NCBI GenBank assembly: GCA_965277595.1
Contig: CBDIDH010000002.1
Coordinates: 4,588,001 to 4,652,000 of the forward strand
Origin: CBDIDH01 sp965277595
GTDB taxonomy: Bacteria > Planctomycetota > Planctomycetia > Isosphaerales > Isosphaeraceae
DNA length: 64,000 bases
Direction of reading: 5' to 3'
A model generated the notes under the pieces. The model had not been told where the DNA came from and searched no databases. It worked only from the letters and a program-made list of their open reading frames with translations. Positions 25,043 through 33,698 of the stretch are shown here, in pieces. A program made the translations under genes and the position numbers. Numbering within the stretch: position 1 is the first letter of the stretch; each line of letters opens with the position of its first letter.

Positions 25043-25941
25043 CTGCCGCCCGCCGCCGATTGATCGCTACCGAGGTAAGTGATCACTTCAACGTATCTGA
25101 ACGTCGCGCGTCCCGGACGCTGGGCCTGTCCCGGTCCTGCCTCCGGTACACGCCCGTCGCGCGGGACGAACAGGTGGCGTTGGCGCGACGGATCGAGGAG
25201 CTCGCCGGCACGCACCCGCGGTACGGATATCGGCGGATCTGGGCGCTGTTGGTCCGCGAAGGCTGGTCGGTCAACAAGAAGACGGTGCGTCGCCATTGGC
25301 GTCAGTTGGGGCTGAAACTGGCCGGGCCGAGGGCGAATTCCAAGCCCCGCCGGTCGCACGGCCAGGACGCGAACGCCTGTCACGTCCGCCCGTCGCGTGG
25401 TAAAGACGATGTTTGGACATGGGACTTTATCTTTGATCGTACAAGTGATGGGCGGAGCCTGAAATGGCTGAGTCTGGTTGATGAGTACACTCGTGAATGC
25501 CTCGCGTTGGAGGCGCGTCGAGGCATGACCGCCGAGGAAATCCAGGTGATCCTGGCCGAGGTTGCCGCGCGTCGCGGCGGCCCGCCCCATCGGGTCCGCA
25601 GCGACAACGGGCCGGAGTTCGCGGCCCTGGCGGTGCGAAGTTGGCTGGAGTTGACCGGCTCCGGGACATTGTACGTCGCGCCGGGGAGCCCGTGGCAGAA
25701 CGGTTATGCAGAGTCGTTTCACAGCAAGCTCCGCGACGAGTTCCTGGACCGCGAGGAGTTCGAGAACGAAGTTCAAGCCAGGGCGTTGGGCGCGTTCTGG
25801 AAGGAGGAGTACAATACGGAACGCCCGCACAGTTCCCTGGGCTACCAGACCCCGACCGAGTTCGCGGCCACCCAAGGGAGGTACGTGCCGATCGAAGCGA
25901 CCCCGATTGAGCCACCACCTGATGAACAACCGCACCCGTGA
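25039..25941 (+). CDS. IS3-family transposase OrfB, DDE integrase core
   Basis: A 300-residue catalytic part in the -1 frame relative to orfA. It has an HTH_21 segment (HPRYGYRRIWALLVREG) and then the rve core with all three acidic residues: VWTWDFIFD, VRSDNGPEF and WQNGYAESFHSKLRDEF. The C-terminal ERPHSSLGYQTPTEFA is typical of IS3. It can be made alone from the ATG at 25039 or as the OrfAB fusion by slippage at the A8 run. The element appears intact. Confidence 0.92.
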   Translation: MTAARRRLIATEVSDHFNVSERRASRTLGLSRSCLRYTPVARDEQVALARRIEELAGTHPRYGYRRIWALLVREGWSVNKKTVRRHWRQLGLKLAGPRANSKPRRSHGQDANACHVRPSRGKDDVWTWDFIFDRTSDGRSLKWLSLVDEYTRECLALEARRGMTAEEIQVILAEVAARRGGPPHRVRSDNGPEFAALAVRSWLELTGSGTLYVAPGSPWQNGYAESFHSKLRDEFLDREEFENEVQARALGAFWKEEYNTERPHSSLGYQTPTEFAATQGRYVPIEATPIEPPPDEQPHP

Positions 25942-25980
25942 TTCCCATTATCCCTGGACCAAGAAATGGGGAGCAGGCCA

Positions 25981-26075
25981 GGGTACGCGTAAAGATTAAT
26001 TCCCTCCGTCCCCTTTTCCTCCCCGCGTAATTCCCTCCGTCCCCTTTTCCTCCCCGCGTCCCCTTTTCCTCCCCG
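25981..26075. repeat. hairpin copy C, right half, plus tandem repeat tail
   Basis: The right half of the interrupted hairpin (to about 26012) is followed by further AATTCCCTCCGTCCCC and CCGTCCCCTTTTCCTC units up to the point where UbiA homology resumes at 26074. The arrangement mirrors the tandem block at 23653-23760 in opposite orientation, so the whole island is bracketed by inverted repeat blocks. Confidence 0.75.
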
Positions 26076-26560
26076 TGAACCTCTTGCTCGGGATGAGCCA
26101 GGCCGAGGCGTTTGGAGGCCCCTGGGCCTGGCTCGTCGCCGCCTCGTATGCGATCTTCGTCACGGGAATCACCTGGATCAGCCGATCGGAAGTGCATTCG
26201 GGCCTGAAAAAAAACATTGCCGTCGGCCTGGCTTTTCAAGGTCTGGCGATCGCCGGGTTCCTGCTCGCCTGCGGGCAATCTGGCTCATTTCCCTTGCCGG
26301 AACGCGCTTCGATCGGCCGGGTGCTGATCGGCCTGGTTGTCCTCGCGACGCTGGGGTTTGTGGTGCTGAGTCGTTCGTATGAGGCGTATAGAAAGGCTGA
26401 GCCCGCCGACATTCAACGCGCGGTCAAGTCGTCCATCATGGCGCTGGTCTGGCTCCATGTGGGATTGCTCCTGGGTGTCCGGGGGGTTCTCGCCGCGTTC
26501 GCCATGGCTCTCTTCTGGGTTCCCGCGGCCTATCTGGGTCGCTGGATTTACTCGACCTGA
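26074..26560 (+). pseudogene. partial second copy of the UbiA gene (3' half)
   Basis: It encodes the last ~161 residues of the UbiA protein with about ten substitutions and the same stop position. It lacks the first ~140 residues, including the NDVFDYEVD catalytic motif. The homology begins abruptly at a repeat junction and ends just past the stop codon. An ATG at 26093 or a near-start at 26075 could give a short membrane peptide, but it cannot be an active prenyltransferase. The DNA after it (heptad element, then the ABC operon) may be the original downstream context of the UbiA gene. Confidence 0.85.
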
Positions 26561-26574
26561 CGGTTTGACGCAGA

Positions 26575-26684
26575 TCGGCAAAGGCCCGATGACCAAGGAC
26601 CGATGACCGAAAAATTTCGACTTCTTGGTCATCGGTCCTTGGTCATCGGTCATTGAGAAAATAGTCTTCGCAATCCTCCTGCGA
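26575..26684. repeat. heptad-repeat palindrome with conserved flanks (copy 3)
   Basis: The core is GATGACC, AAGGACC, GATGACC, a short centre, then GGTCATC, GGTCCTT, GGTCATC, GGTCATT. The flanks GCAAAGGCCC and CTTCGCAATCCTCC match those of copy 2 at 21664-21771. It separates the truncated UbiA copy from the sugar ABC operon. Confidence 0.8.
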
Positions 26685-26772
26685 CGGCGCGCGGGCGGCT
26701 TGACGCATGCGGAGTCGCCTCTTACGATGCCGCTGCATGGGATCGTCGCGAGGAAAAAGGGAGTCAAGGCCG

Positions 26773-27816
26773 ATGCAAAATGCTGGGCGGCGGATCGGCG
26801 TCGTGCCGCTTTTGTGGCTACTGCTGGCCGGGTGCGGGAACACGACGCCGGTCGTGAACGAGGCGCCCGCCGCGAGCCGTCGCGTCCATTTTGTTGGCTT
26901 TGATTCGAGTGAACCGCTCAACGCCGCCCTGAAGGCAGGGAAGATTGAAGGTCTGGTCGTTCAGGACCCGCTTCGGATGGGCGAACTGGGCGTCAGGACG
27001 ATGGTGGATTGCCTGGAAAAGCACAAGGTCGACCCGGTCGTTGACACCGGCGAGACGTTGGTCACGCCCGAGAACCTCGACGATCCCAAGGTGGCCAGGC
27101 TCCTGAATCCGCCTCGGGAAGAGAACGTCAGCGGCGAGAACCTTTCGGGAGCCCGCAAGAAGAAATGGCGAATCCTCGTGATCCCGAAAGGGACCACGCA
27201 TGAGTTCTGGAAGACCATTCACTCCGGCGCCCACAAGGCCGCCGACGAACTCGGAACCGTCGATCTCGTCTGGCAAGGACCGCAAAAGGAAGACGACCGG
27301 CTTCAACAAATCCAGCTTGTCCAGACGGCCATCGCCTCGAAGGTTGATGGGATCGTGCTCGCTCCGCTCGATGCGCGTGCCCTGGTCAAACCCGTGGAAA
27401 AGGCCGTTACGAAGGGTATTCCCGTTGTCATTATTGACTCGGCGCTCGAATCAGACAAAATCACAAGTTTTGTCGCGACGAATAACGTCAACGGCGGGGC
27501 GCTCGCCGCGCGCCGGCTCGGAGAATTGCTCAAGGGCGAGGGGAAGGTGATCCTGCTCCGGTACATGGTCGGATCGGCAAGCACCGAGGCCCGCGAAAAG
27601 GGGTTTACCGAAACCCTGGCGAAGGATTTTCCCAAAATCGCGATCCTCTCGGACACCGAATACGCCGGCGCCACGTCCGACACTGCCCAGCAGAAGGGTC
27701 AGAGCCTCGTGACACGGTTCCGCGGCCAGGTCGACGGCGTCTTCTGCCCGAACGAGTCAAGCACCGTGGGCATGCTTCGCGCTCTCGAAGGGGCCGGAAT
27801 GCTCCCGGGCCGATGA
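26773..27816 (+). CDS. sugar ABC substrate-binding lipoprotein, circularly permuted
   Basis: A 347-residue lipoprotein with lipobox LLAGC (Cys21). The order of the RbsB-like fold is rotated. Residues 38-114 (VHFVGFDSSEPLNAALKAG to LVTPENLDDPKVARLLNPP) are what normally ends the protein. Next comes a linker (about 115-130). The true N-lobe starts at 132 (WRILVIPKGTTHEFWKTIH). The chain stops at NESSTVGMLRALEGAGMLPGR, exactly where the normal C-terminal segment would begin. The start is the ATG at 26773, with AAGGGAG upstream. The stop overlaps the ATPase start (ATGA), so the operon is intact. Confidence 0.85.
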   Translation: MQNAGRRIGVVPLLWLLLAGCGNTTPVVNEAPAASRRVHFVGFDSSEPLNAALKAGKIEGLVVQDPLRMGELGVRTMVDCLEKHKVDPVVDTGETLVTPENLDDPKVARLLNPPREENVSGENLSGARKKKWRILVIPKGTTHEFWKTIHSGAHKAADELGTVDLVWQGPQKEDDRLQQIQLVQTAIASKVDGIVLAPLDARALVKPVEKAVTKGIPVVIIDSALESDKITSFVATNNVNGGALAARRLGELLKGEGKVILLRYMVGSASTEAREKGFTETLAKDFPKIAILSDTEYAGATSDTAQQKGQSLVTRFRGQVDGVFCPNESSTVGMLRALEGAGMLPGR

Positions 27817-29309
27817 CCTTGAACGGGCCGTTATTGCGTCTGGAAGAGGTCACGCGAAGCTTCGGCGCCAGCCGGGCCTTGCGAGGCGTCTCGTTCGCGC
27901 TCGAAGCCGGAGAGGTCCACGCGCTCGTCGGCGAGAACGGCGCGGGGAAGAGCACGCTGATGAAGATCCTCAGCGGCGCGATTCGACCCGACGGCGGATC
28001 GATGACCCTGAACGGCCTCCGCTACGCGCCGAGGTCGCCCAAGGAGGCAAGAGACCGCGGTGTCGGCATGATCTATCAGGAACTGGCGCTGGCGCCTCAC
28101 CTTTCGGTCGAGGCGAACGTCATGCTCGGGCAAGAACGGACCCGCGCGGGAGTCCTCCTGCGCGGCGAACATCGACGCCTCGTCGCCGAGGCTCTCCAAC
28201 TGCTCGACCACGCCGAGATTGATCCAGACCGGCCGGTCGGAACCCTGAGCCTCGGCGCGCAACAGCTTGTCGAGGTGGCGCGAGCTCTGGTCTCGAACGC
28301 CCGAGTGCTCATCTTCGACGAGCCGACCAGCTCACTTTCGGTCGATGACTCAGCGCGACTCTTCCGCGTGATTCGCCGGTTGCGCGATCGCGGCATTGCC
28401 ATCGTTTACATCAGCCACGCCCTCGAAGAAGTCCGCGCAATTGCCCAGCGTTACACGGTCCTTCGCGATGGCGAGGCCGTGGCCTCGGGCGCGATCGCCG
28501 GGGTCGAACTTTCCACCCTGATCCGCGCGATGGTCGGCCGCGACCTCGTGGAGATCTTCCCGAAAGTGCCTCACGAGCCGGGCGAAACCGCTCTGGACAT
28601 CTCGGCCCTTGCCTCGCGTCGAGCCTTCGCCGGCCGGGCCGACCTGCGCGTCAGGCGCGGAGAGATCCTTGGAATCGCCGGTCTCGTTGGCGCCGGTCGG
28701 ACCGAGCTTCTGCGGGCGATCTACGGTCTCGACGCCGTCACCTCGGGCCGGGTGGTCGTGAAAGGGGTTGAATCCCCCCGCGCGACTCCTCGCCAGAGAA
28801 TCCGCGAGGGGGTCGGGTTTCTCAGCGAGGACCGAAAATCCGAAGGGCTGGCTCTTGGCCGATCGCTCGAGGACAACATGACCTATCCCGCGCTCGGCCG
28901 ACACGCCTCCTGGGGCTGGCTTGACCTCCGCGGCCGACGTCGCGCGGTGCAACGTCTCATCGCCCGCGTGAACGTCAAGTGCGAAGGCCCCGCGCAGGGG
29001 GTCAACGCGCTTTCGGGAGGCAATCAGCAGAAGGTCGCCCTCGCCCGACTGCTGCATCAAGAGGCCGACCTGATCCTGCTTGATGAGCCGACCCGGGGGA
29101 TCGACGTCGGTTCCAAGGCGGAGATTTACCGGATGATCGGCGACCTTGCCGCGCGCGGGACGGCCGTCGTGATCGTCAGCTCGTACCTTCCCGAACTCTT
29201 CGGCGTTTGCGATCGCCTTGCCGTCATGTGCCGGGGCGTTCTGACCGAGGCAAGGCCCATCGCGGCCTGGGACCAATCGTCGGTCATGGCCGCCGCGACC
29301 GCCTCTTGA
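27813..29309 (+). CDS. sugar ABC transporter ATPase (RbsA/MglA type, two domains)
   Basis: A 498-residue fused double ATPase. Domain 1 has Walker A GENGAGKST at 40-48, a Q-loop (MIYQELALAP), signature LSLGAQQLVEVARAL and Walker B VLIFDEPTSSL. Domain 2 has the degenerate Walker A usual in this family (GLVGAGRTELLRAI), signature LSGGNQQKVALARLL and LILLDEPTRGIDVG. It energises uptake of a pentose or similar sugar delivered by the lipoprotein encoded just upstream, with which it overlaps by four bases. Confidence 0.95.
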   Translation: MTLNGPLLRLEEVTRSFGASRALRGVSFALEAGEVHALVGENGAGKSTLMKILSGAIRPDGGSMTLNGLRYAPRSPKEARDRGVGMIYQELALAPHLSVEANVMLGQERTRAGVLLRGEHRRLVAEALQLLDHAEIDPDRPVGTLSLGAQQLVEVARALVSNARVLIFDEPTSSLSVDDSARLFRVIRRLRDRGIAIVYISHALEEVRAIAQRYTVLRDGEAVASGAIAGVELSTLIRAMVGRDLVEIFPKVPHEPGETALDISALASRRAFAGRADLRVRRGEILGIAGLVGAGRTELLRAIYGLDAVTSGRVVVKGVESPRATPRQRIREGVGFLSEDRKSEGLALGRSLEDNMTYPALGRHASWGWLDLRGRRRAVQRLIARVNVKCEGPAQGVNALSGGNQQKVALARLLHQEADLILLDEPTRGIDVGSKAEIYRMIGDLAARGTAVVIVSSYLPELFGVCDRLAVMCRGVLTEARPIAAWDQSSVMAAATAS

Positions 29310-29334
29310 GCACGACCAATCCAGGGTTCCCAAC

Positions 29335-30390
29335 GTGTCCGAATTCTCAACATCCCCACCCGCTCCCAGACGCCTTGCCGGCTCGATTGGCTGGGCCTGG
29401 ACGATCTTCGGCCCCTTCCTCGGGCTGATCGGCACGATCCTCCTCTTTGCCTATCTGACGAGGAATTCCGGGTCGTTCATGACCGTCTACAACTGGCGAA
29501 CGATCGCCGTGCAGACGGTGATCGTCGCGACCGCGGCGCTCGGCATGACGCTGGTCATGATCGCCGGTGGCATCGACCTCTCGGTCGGCTCGGTCGTCGC
29601 CCTCGTCTGCGTCGTCATGGCGCTCCTCGTCCGTGAAACTCACCCGACGACCGGGGCCTGGCGGCAGATTCTTCCGCCGATCAACCTTGCTTTTGCCCTG
29701 ATCTGCGGCGTCTTGCTCGGCGGACTTTGCGGGCTCTTGAATGGGACGGTCATCACGGGGCTGAGAGTCGTTCCCTTCATCGTCACGCTCGGCAGTCTGA
29801 AGGTTTACCGGGGCCTGGCGAAATGGCTCTCGAACAGCACGCCGGTTTACGTCCCTCAAGACGCCAAGTCGTGGTGGTTCGGCCAGATCATGGCGACCGA
29901 GCCGAGCCCGGCCTGGCTGATCGTCGCGCCCGGAGTCTGGACCTTGCTCGGCTTGAGCCTCGCGCTGGCTCTGGTCTTGCGATACACGCTTCTCGGCCGC
30001 TATGTCTACGCGATCGGTTCCAACGAAGCCACGGCGCGACTCTGCGGAATCCGCGTTCCGGTCGTCAAGGCGAGCGTTTACGGTCTCGCCGGACTGGCAA
30101 CGGGCCTGGCTGGCGTGATGCAGTTCATTTACCTCGACGCGACCGGCGACCCGACCACGGCCGACGGCCTGGAACTCCAGGTCATCGCCGCCGTCGTCAT
30201 CGGCGGCGCAAGCCTCAGCGGCGGCGAGGGGACGGTTCTTGGCACCCTGATCGGCTGCCTGATCATGTCCGTCCTGAACAACGGCTGCGTTCACGCGGGC
30301 ATTCCCAACGCCAGTCAAGACATCATCATCGGCCTCATCATCATCGTCGCCGTGGCTCTCGATCGCTATCGACGCATTGTCACCGTCTGA
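29335..30390 (+). CDS. sugar ABC transporter permease (RbsC type)
   Basis: A 351-residue membrane protein starting at GTG 29335 behind AGGG. Family marks are MIAGGIDLSVGSVVAL, TLGSLKVYRGLAKWLS, AIGSNEATARLCGI and the C-terminal VIGGASLSGGEGTVLGT, with about eight hydrophobic segments. It forms the membrane channel for the ATPase encoded 25 bases upstream. A degraded copy of its last ~75 bases is found at 24577-24650. Confidence 0.93.
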   Translation: MSEFSTSPPAPRRLAGSIGWAWTIFGPFLGLIGTILLFAYLTRNSGSFMTVYNWRTIAVQTVIVATAALGMTLVMIAGGIDLSVGSVVALVCVVMALLVRETHPTTGAWRQILPPINLAFALICGVLLGGLCGLLNGTVITGLRVVPFIVTLGSLKVYRGLAKWLSNSTPVYVPQDAKSWWFGQIMATEPSPAWLIVAPGVWTLLGLSLALALVLRYTLLGRYVYAIGSNEATARLCGIRVPVVKASVYGLAGLATGLAGVMQFIYLDATGDPTTADGLELQVIAAVVIGGASLSGGEGTVLGTLIGCLIMSVLNNGCVHAGIPNASQDIIIGLIIIVAVALDRYRRIVTV

Positions 30391-30677
30391 AATCTCGATC
30401 AGAATTCGATCGAGAGTGTCGAATCATTCTGGACGCGCGGGGTGGCCTCGGTGCGATGGTTCTTCGGCGACGGCGAGGAGGAAGAGACAACCCTCCGAGC
30501 GGAAGCTCGCTTGAATCCTTACTTTCTCATGAGGAAACCATGTGCGGAATGACATAAACACCAGGCAAACAAGAAGGTCGCCGCTGAACTTCGTGGCATT
30601 CAGTTCTCACCGCTTTTCCCCGGAATAGTTGCCCCGGCTGAGGGTAGGATGGTAGAGGCAGGGCTTTGAATGTGTAG
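30391..30677. other. intergenic region between ABC operon and IS4 transposase
   Basis: A stem of TCTCGATC and GATCGAGA with a 7-base loop (about 30392-30414) lies just after the permease stop and may act as a terminator, though no T-run follows. The rest holds no convincing gene. One end of the IS4-family element must lie here, but I could not identify its inverted repeat by eye. Confidence 0.4.
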
Positions 30678-32051
30678 TTATGTACCCTTTTTCTTCTTCT
30701 CTAGTAGCTTTGCAGTGGAGACGTGCTTGATCTTGGCCCCGCTTTCCCGCTTGGGCTGCGGACGTTTCGGGCCACGCACCTGCTTGCGGTAGGACGACAG
30801 GCGGACTCCGGCGGCCAGGTCCAGTAGTATCTTGCCCAATGCCGCCGCCGTCAGTCCGTGGAACATCGCCCACTCGTCCTCCGGGATTGCAATCATCATT
30901 CCCCGGTGTGTCCCGGCCACCTCGTCGGCCAGGTAATAGAACGACGTCTCCTCGACCGCTTTCTCGCCGTGGACCGATCGCGGAGCCGCTTTTACCACGC
31001 TCATCACGTTGTACGACACCAAGGCCACGCAGAAGGCGAACAACGCCGCCTTGGGATAGCCCAGTGTGTTGATCTCGCCGTTGAGGCACGTCGCCAACTC
31101 GCCGAAGGCGGCCTCCACCGTCCAGCGACCTCGGTAGAGGCTGGCAATCTTCAGGGCGTCGGCGGCCTCGGCGGGGAGGTTGGTGAGGATGTGAACTTCG
31201 GTCTCGCCGTCACGGGTCGGCGTGTCCAAATCCACTGTGATCCGACGCACTACTGTGGTCCCGCCCTCACCATCACCGATCCGCATCTCCTGCTCGAAGA
31301 CGGCCCCGGTCTCGGACCGCCCGCAAGACCGCCGCCGGCCCATCCACTCGATGTGGAGATTGGCGGCGTGCTGACGGATCACGAAGTGACCACCACGCCG
31401 GTCGATCCCGAAGAGGAAGCCGGTCGTGCAGAAATTGCGGTCGGCGATCCAGACCTCACCGGCCTGTATGGTCTCCAGCACCGGGCCGAGGAGCGATCGC
31501 TCCTGAGCGTGGCCGTCTTCGCAGGGAAACACGTCGGTGACCAGCATCGCCTCCGGGTCGAGCACGACCAAAGCGTGACCCGGCAAGGCCCCGGCCCCGA
31601 TGGTGCGAAGCTCCTTGAGCCGATGCTCGGTCCCGGCCAGGTGATTTCCGTCGAGGATCTTGATCCGATACCCCGGCAGCCAGGCCGCTCGCTCGCCGCC
31701 CATCGCCGTAATGACCGGAGCCAGGGTGCGTGCCGTGTGACGAACAAGTTCGGCGGACAGGCCGCACTCCAGGCGTTCGAGCTTGTCGTAAACGGCCCGG
31801 AGCGAAACGCCGAGGGCGTCGGCCTTGGCCCGGTAGGCGGCGTTGACGGCGGGCTGGATCTTGGCGACGACGGTGCCCATCAGGTCCACGACCGAGGAAA
31901 ACAGCAGGGTCCGAGTATATTGCCGCTGTGCGGTCTGCTCGAAGAGGGCGTCGATCGCCAGGGGAGAAAGGGCGTGCTCCAGGACGGCACGAGCCATGAC
32001 GGTGACCGGGCTCTGCCGGGCGAATCGCTCGAAAACGTCGTCAAGCACCAT
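30678..32051 (-). CDS. IS4-family transposase
   Basis: A 457-residue DDE transposase. Acidic residues are in KILDGNHLAG, VWIADRNFCT and the YREK-type motif SLYRGRWTVEAAFGEL, which defines IS4 relatives. A basic tail (KRPQPKRESGAKIKHV) closes the protein. The reading frame is complete and may be active. Its start overlaps the end of the IS66 transposase frame by 11 bases, suggesting that this element landed in the 3' part of the IS66 gene. Confidence 0.9.
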   Translation of the reverse strand: MVLDDVFERFARQSPVTVMARAVLEHALSPLAIDALFEQTAQRQYTRTLLFSSVVDLMGTVVAKIQPAVNAAYRAKADALGVSLRAVYDKLERLECGLSAELVRHTARTLAPVITAMGGERAAWLPGYRIKILDGNHLAGTEHRLKELRTIGAGALPGHALVVLDPEAMLVTDVFPCEDGHAQERSLLGPVLETIQAGEVWIADRNFCTTGFLFGIDRRGGHFVIRQHAANLHIEWMGRRRSCGRSETGAVFEQEMRIGDGEGGTTVVRRITVDLDTPTRDGETEVHILTNLPAEAADALKIASLYRGRWTVEAAFGELATCLNGEINTLGYPKAALFAFCVALVSYNVMSVVKAAPRSVHGEKAVEETSFYYLADEVAGTHRGMMIAIPEDEWAMFHGLTAAALGKILLDLAAGVRLSSYRKQVRGPKRPQPKRESGAKIKHVSTAKLLEKKKKGT

Positions 32052-33597
32052 GGTGCCGCCTCCCTGGAATGTATTCGGTCAGCCATGACCGTGGGTTGAT
32101 CCCCCACAGGTCCAGCGTGGCCAGCAGCGAGAATAGCATCGCAGCCAGCCGGCCACTCCACTCCGCTCCCGAACCGTAGTAGTTCTTCCGGCCCAGGGCG
32201 GGGTTGCGTAACCGCCGCTCCATGGCGTTGTTGTCCATGGGAATCCTCCGGTCGTCCACGAACCGCGTCAGACCATCCCAGTGGTCTTGCAGGCTGGTCA
32301 ACGCCTTGCGGCACGATGTCTGAAGCGCGAGGTCGGACAGTTCGGCCAGGCACTGCTGTTGCATCGCGTCCACGACCCGCCGGACCTCCCGGTCCGCGAC
32401 GACCTCGTCTGGCCCATCGAGCCGGCGCCGGTTCGCCGCATACAGGTCGCGGACCCGCCGCAGCCAGGCCAGTGCCCAGGGCTTCAACTCGGGCCAGCCC
32501 TTGCCCACCCGGACAAAGTCGCGGCGCACGTGGGCCCAGCAGAAGGCCAGCACCAAGAGGCCGCCCTTCACCTGAGCCATCGCCTTGTAGGCCGCGTAGC
32601 GGTCCACCAGGAGGACGCCGCGGGCATCGGCCGGGAAGTGGGTCTCGGGGACCTCATGGCTCCGCGACGGGTCGAGGACGTACACGACCGCGTCAGCACT
32701 GCCGAAGACCCAGAGCCACCAGCCGTGGCCGATCTTGCCTTCCTTGTCGACAAAGACCAGCCAGCGGGTCTCATCGCCTTGATGGAAGGCCGACTGCCGG
32801 CTCCGCGCGATCAAGGCCTCGTAGAGACCACGGAACAGCGGCTCCAACCGACGCAGGCCGTCGGTCACGGTGCCGGCGGAGAGGTCCAGCCCCAGCGATC
32901 CCCAGGACCCGAGCAATCGCTCGGTCGGCCGCTGAGTGGCGAACTTGTCGAGCACGACCTCGACCCAGATCGACACCCCCAATCGCCCCTTGGGGATCAG
33001 CTTGGGGACCGCGGGTGCGGTGACCGTCCGCGGCCCGGGACAGCGACAGGTCCGTTGATACCGCCGCCGACGGATGACCCGCCGATAGACTTCGGTCTCG
33101 ATCTCCAGTTGTTCCGACACTTCGGCACCACAAGCAGTCAAGGGCCGACCGCAAGTCGGGCAGATGCGTTGCGGTTCGGGCAGTTCCCGGAGGTCTTCGC
33201 GGGCCGGCAGATGGCGGTAATCGCGGCGTTTGGGCCCGGGCCGGTCACGCCGCTGGCCGCGCGGCCGCGACTGTGGAGTGTCGTCGGGGTCGTCCAGGTG
33301 ATTGGAGCGATCGGTCGCCGCCGTCTCCGACTTGCGGCCGAAGAGTTGATCCTGGAGCTTGCGGTTCTCGCCGCGGAGGGATGCGACCTCTTGTTCCAAC
33401 TCGGCGATCCGCAGCCTGGCCGCGGCGTGCTGACTGCGCCAATAGCCGGATTGCTGGCGCAGTTCGAGGTTCTCGCGTCGCAGCTGCGCGACTTCCGTAC
33501 GCAACTCCGCCACTTCCTGGCGCAGTTGCGCGAACCAAGGCGGCTCCGAGGCCGACCAGTCAACTTCCTTCAAGGGTTGGAGCAGGAGGTCTTCCAT
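32041..33597 (-). CDS. IS66-family transposase (TnpC), 3' end probably truncated
   Basis: A 518-residue protein with the IS66 layout. An N-terminal coiled coil (LRQEVAELRTEVAQLRREN) is followed by a zinc-binding segment (CPTCGRPLTACG ... CRCPG), the DDE domain (HQGDETRWLVF, LLVDRYAAYKAM) and NNAMERRLRNPALGRKNYYGS. The usual C-terminal extension after WLTEY is replaced by IPGRRHHGA. This tail is encoded by the edge of the IS4 element, so the last ~15-20 residues are lost. No tnpA or tnpB is present. Confidence 0.85.
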   Translation of the reverse strand: MEDLLLQPLKEVDWSASEPPWFAQLRQEVAELRTEVAQLRRENLELRQQSGYWRSQHAAARLRIAELEQEVASLRGENRKLQDQLFGRKSETAATDRSNHLDDPDDTPQSRPRGQRRDRPGPKRRDYRHLPAREDLRELPEPQRICPTCGRPLTACGAEVSEQLEIETEVYRRVIRRRRYQRTCRCPGPRTVTAPAVPKLIPKGRLGVSIWVEVVLDKFATQRPTERLLGSWGSLGLDLSAGTVTDGLRRLEPLFRGLYEALIARSRQSAFHQGDETRWLVFVDKEGKIGHGWWLWVFGSADAVVYVLDPSRSHEVPETHFPADARGVLLVDRYAAYKAMAQVKGGLLVLAFCWAHVRRDFVRVGKGWPELKPWALAWLRRVRDLYAANRRRLDGPDEVVADREVRRVVDAMQQQCLAELSDLALQTSCRKALTSLQDHWDGLTRFVDDRRIPMDNNAMERRLRNPALGRKNYYGSGAEWSGRLAAMLFSLLATLDLWGINPRSWLTEYIPGRRHHGA

Positions 33598-33698
33598 GAC
33601 CCCGACGATTGACGCAAAACCGGTGAAGGAAGAAAAGGGCCAACCGCGCGATCAGGAGAAGAAAAACGGGTTGGGCAAAGCTTTACCCTGGAATGTCA

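Larger units (their letters stand above)
24696..25980 (+). mobile_element. complete IS3-family insertion sequence, 1285 bp
   Basis: The ends are imperfect inverted repeats: the left begins TGGCCTGC and contains CTGGTCCAG and TAATGGGAATC. The right end, reverse-complemented, begins TGGCCTGC and contains TTGGTCCAG and TAATGGGAATC. The outer bases are TG...CA, as expected for IS3. GGG at 24693-24695 and 25981-25983 is a 3-bp target duplication. It carries orfA and orfB joined by an A8 slippery run. It is inserted into the centre of a hairpin repeat. Confidence 0.9.
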
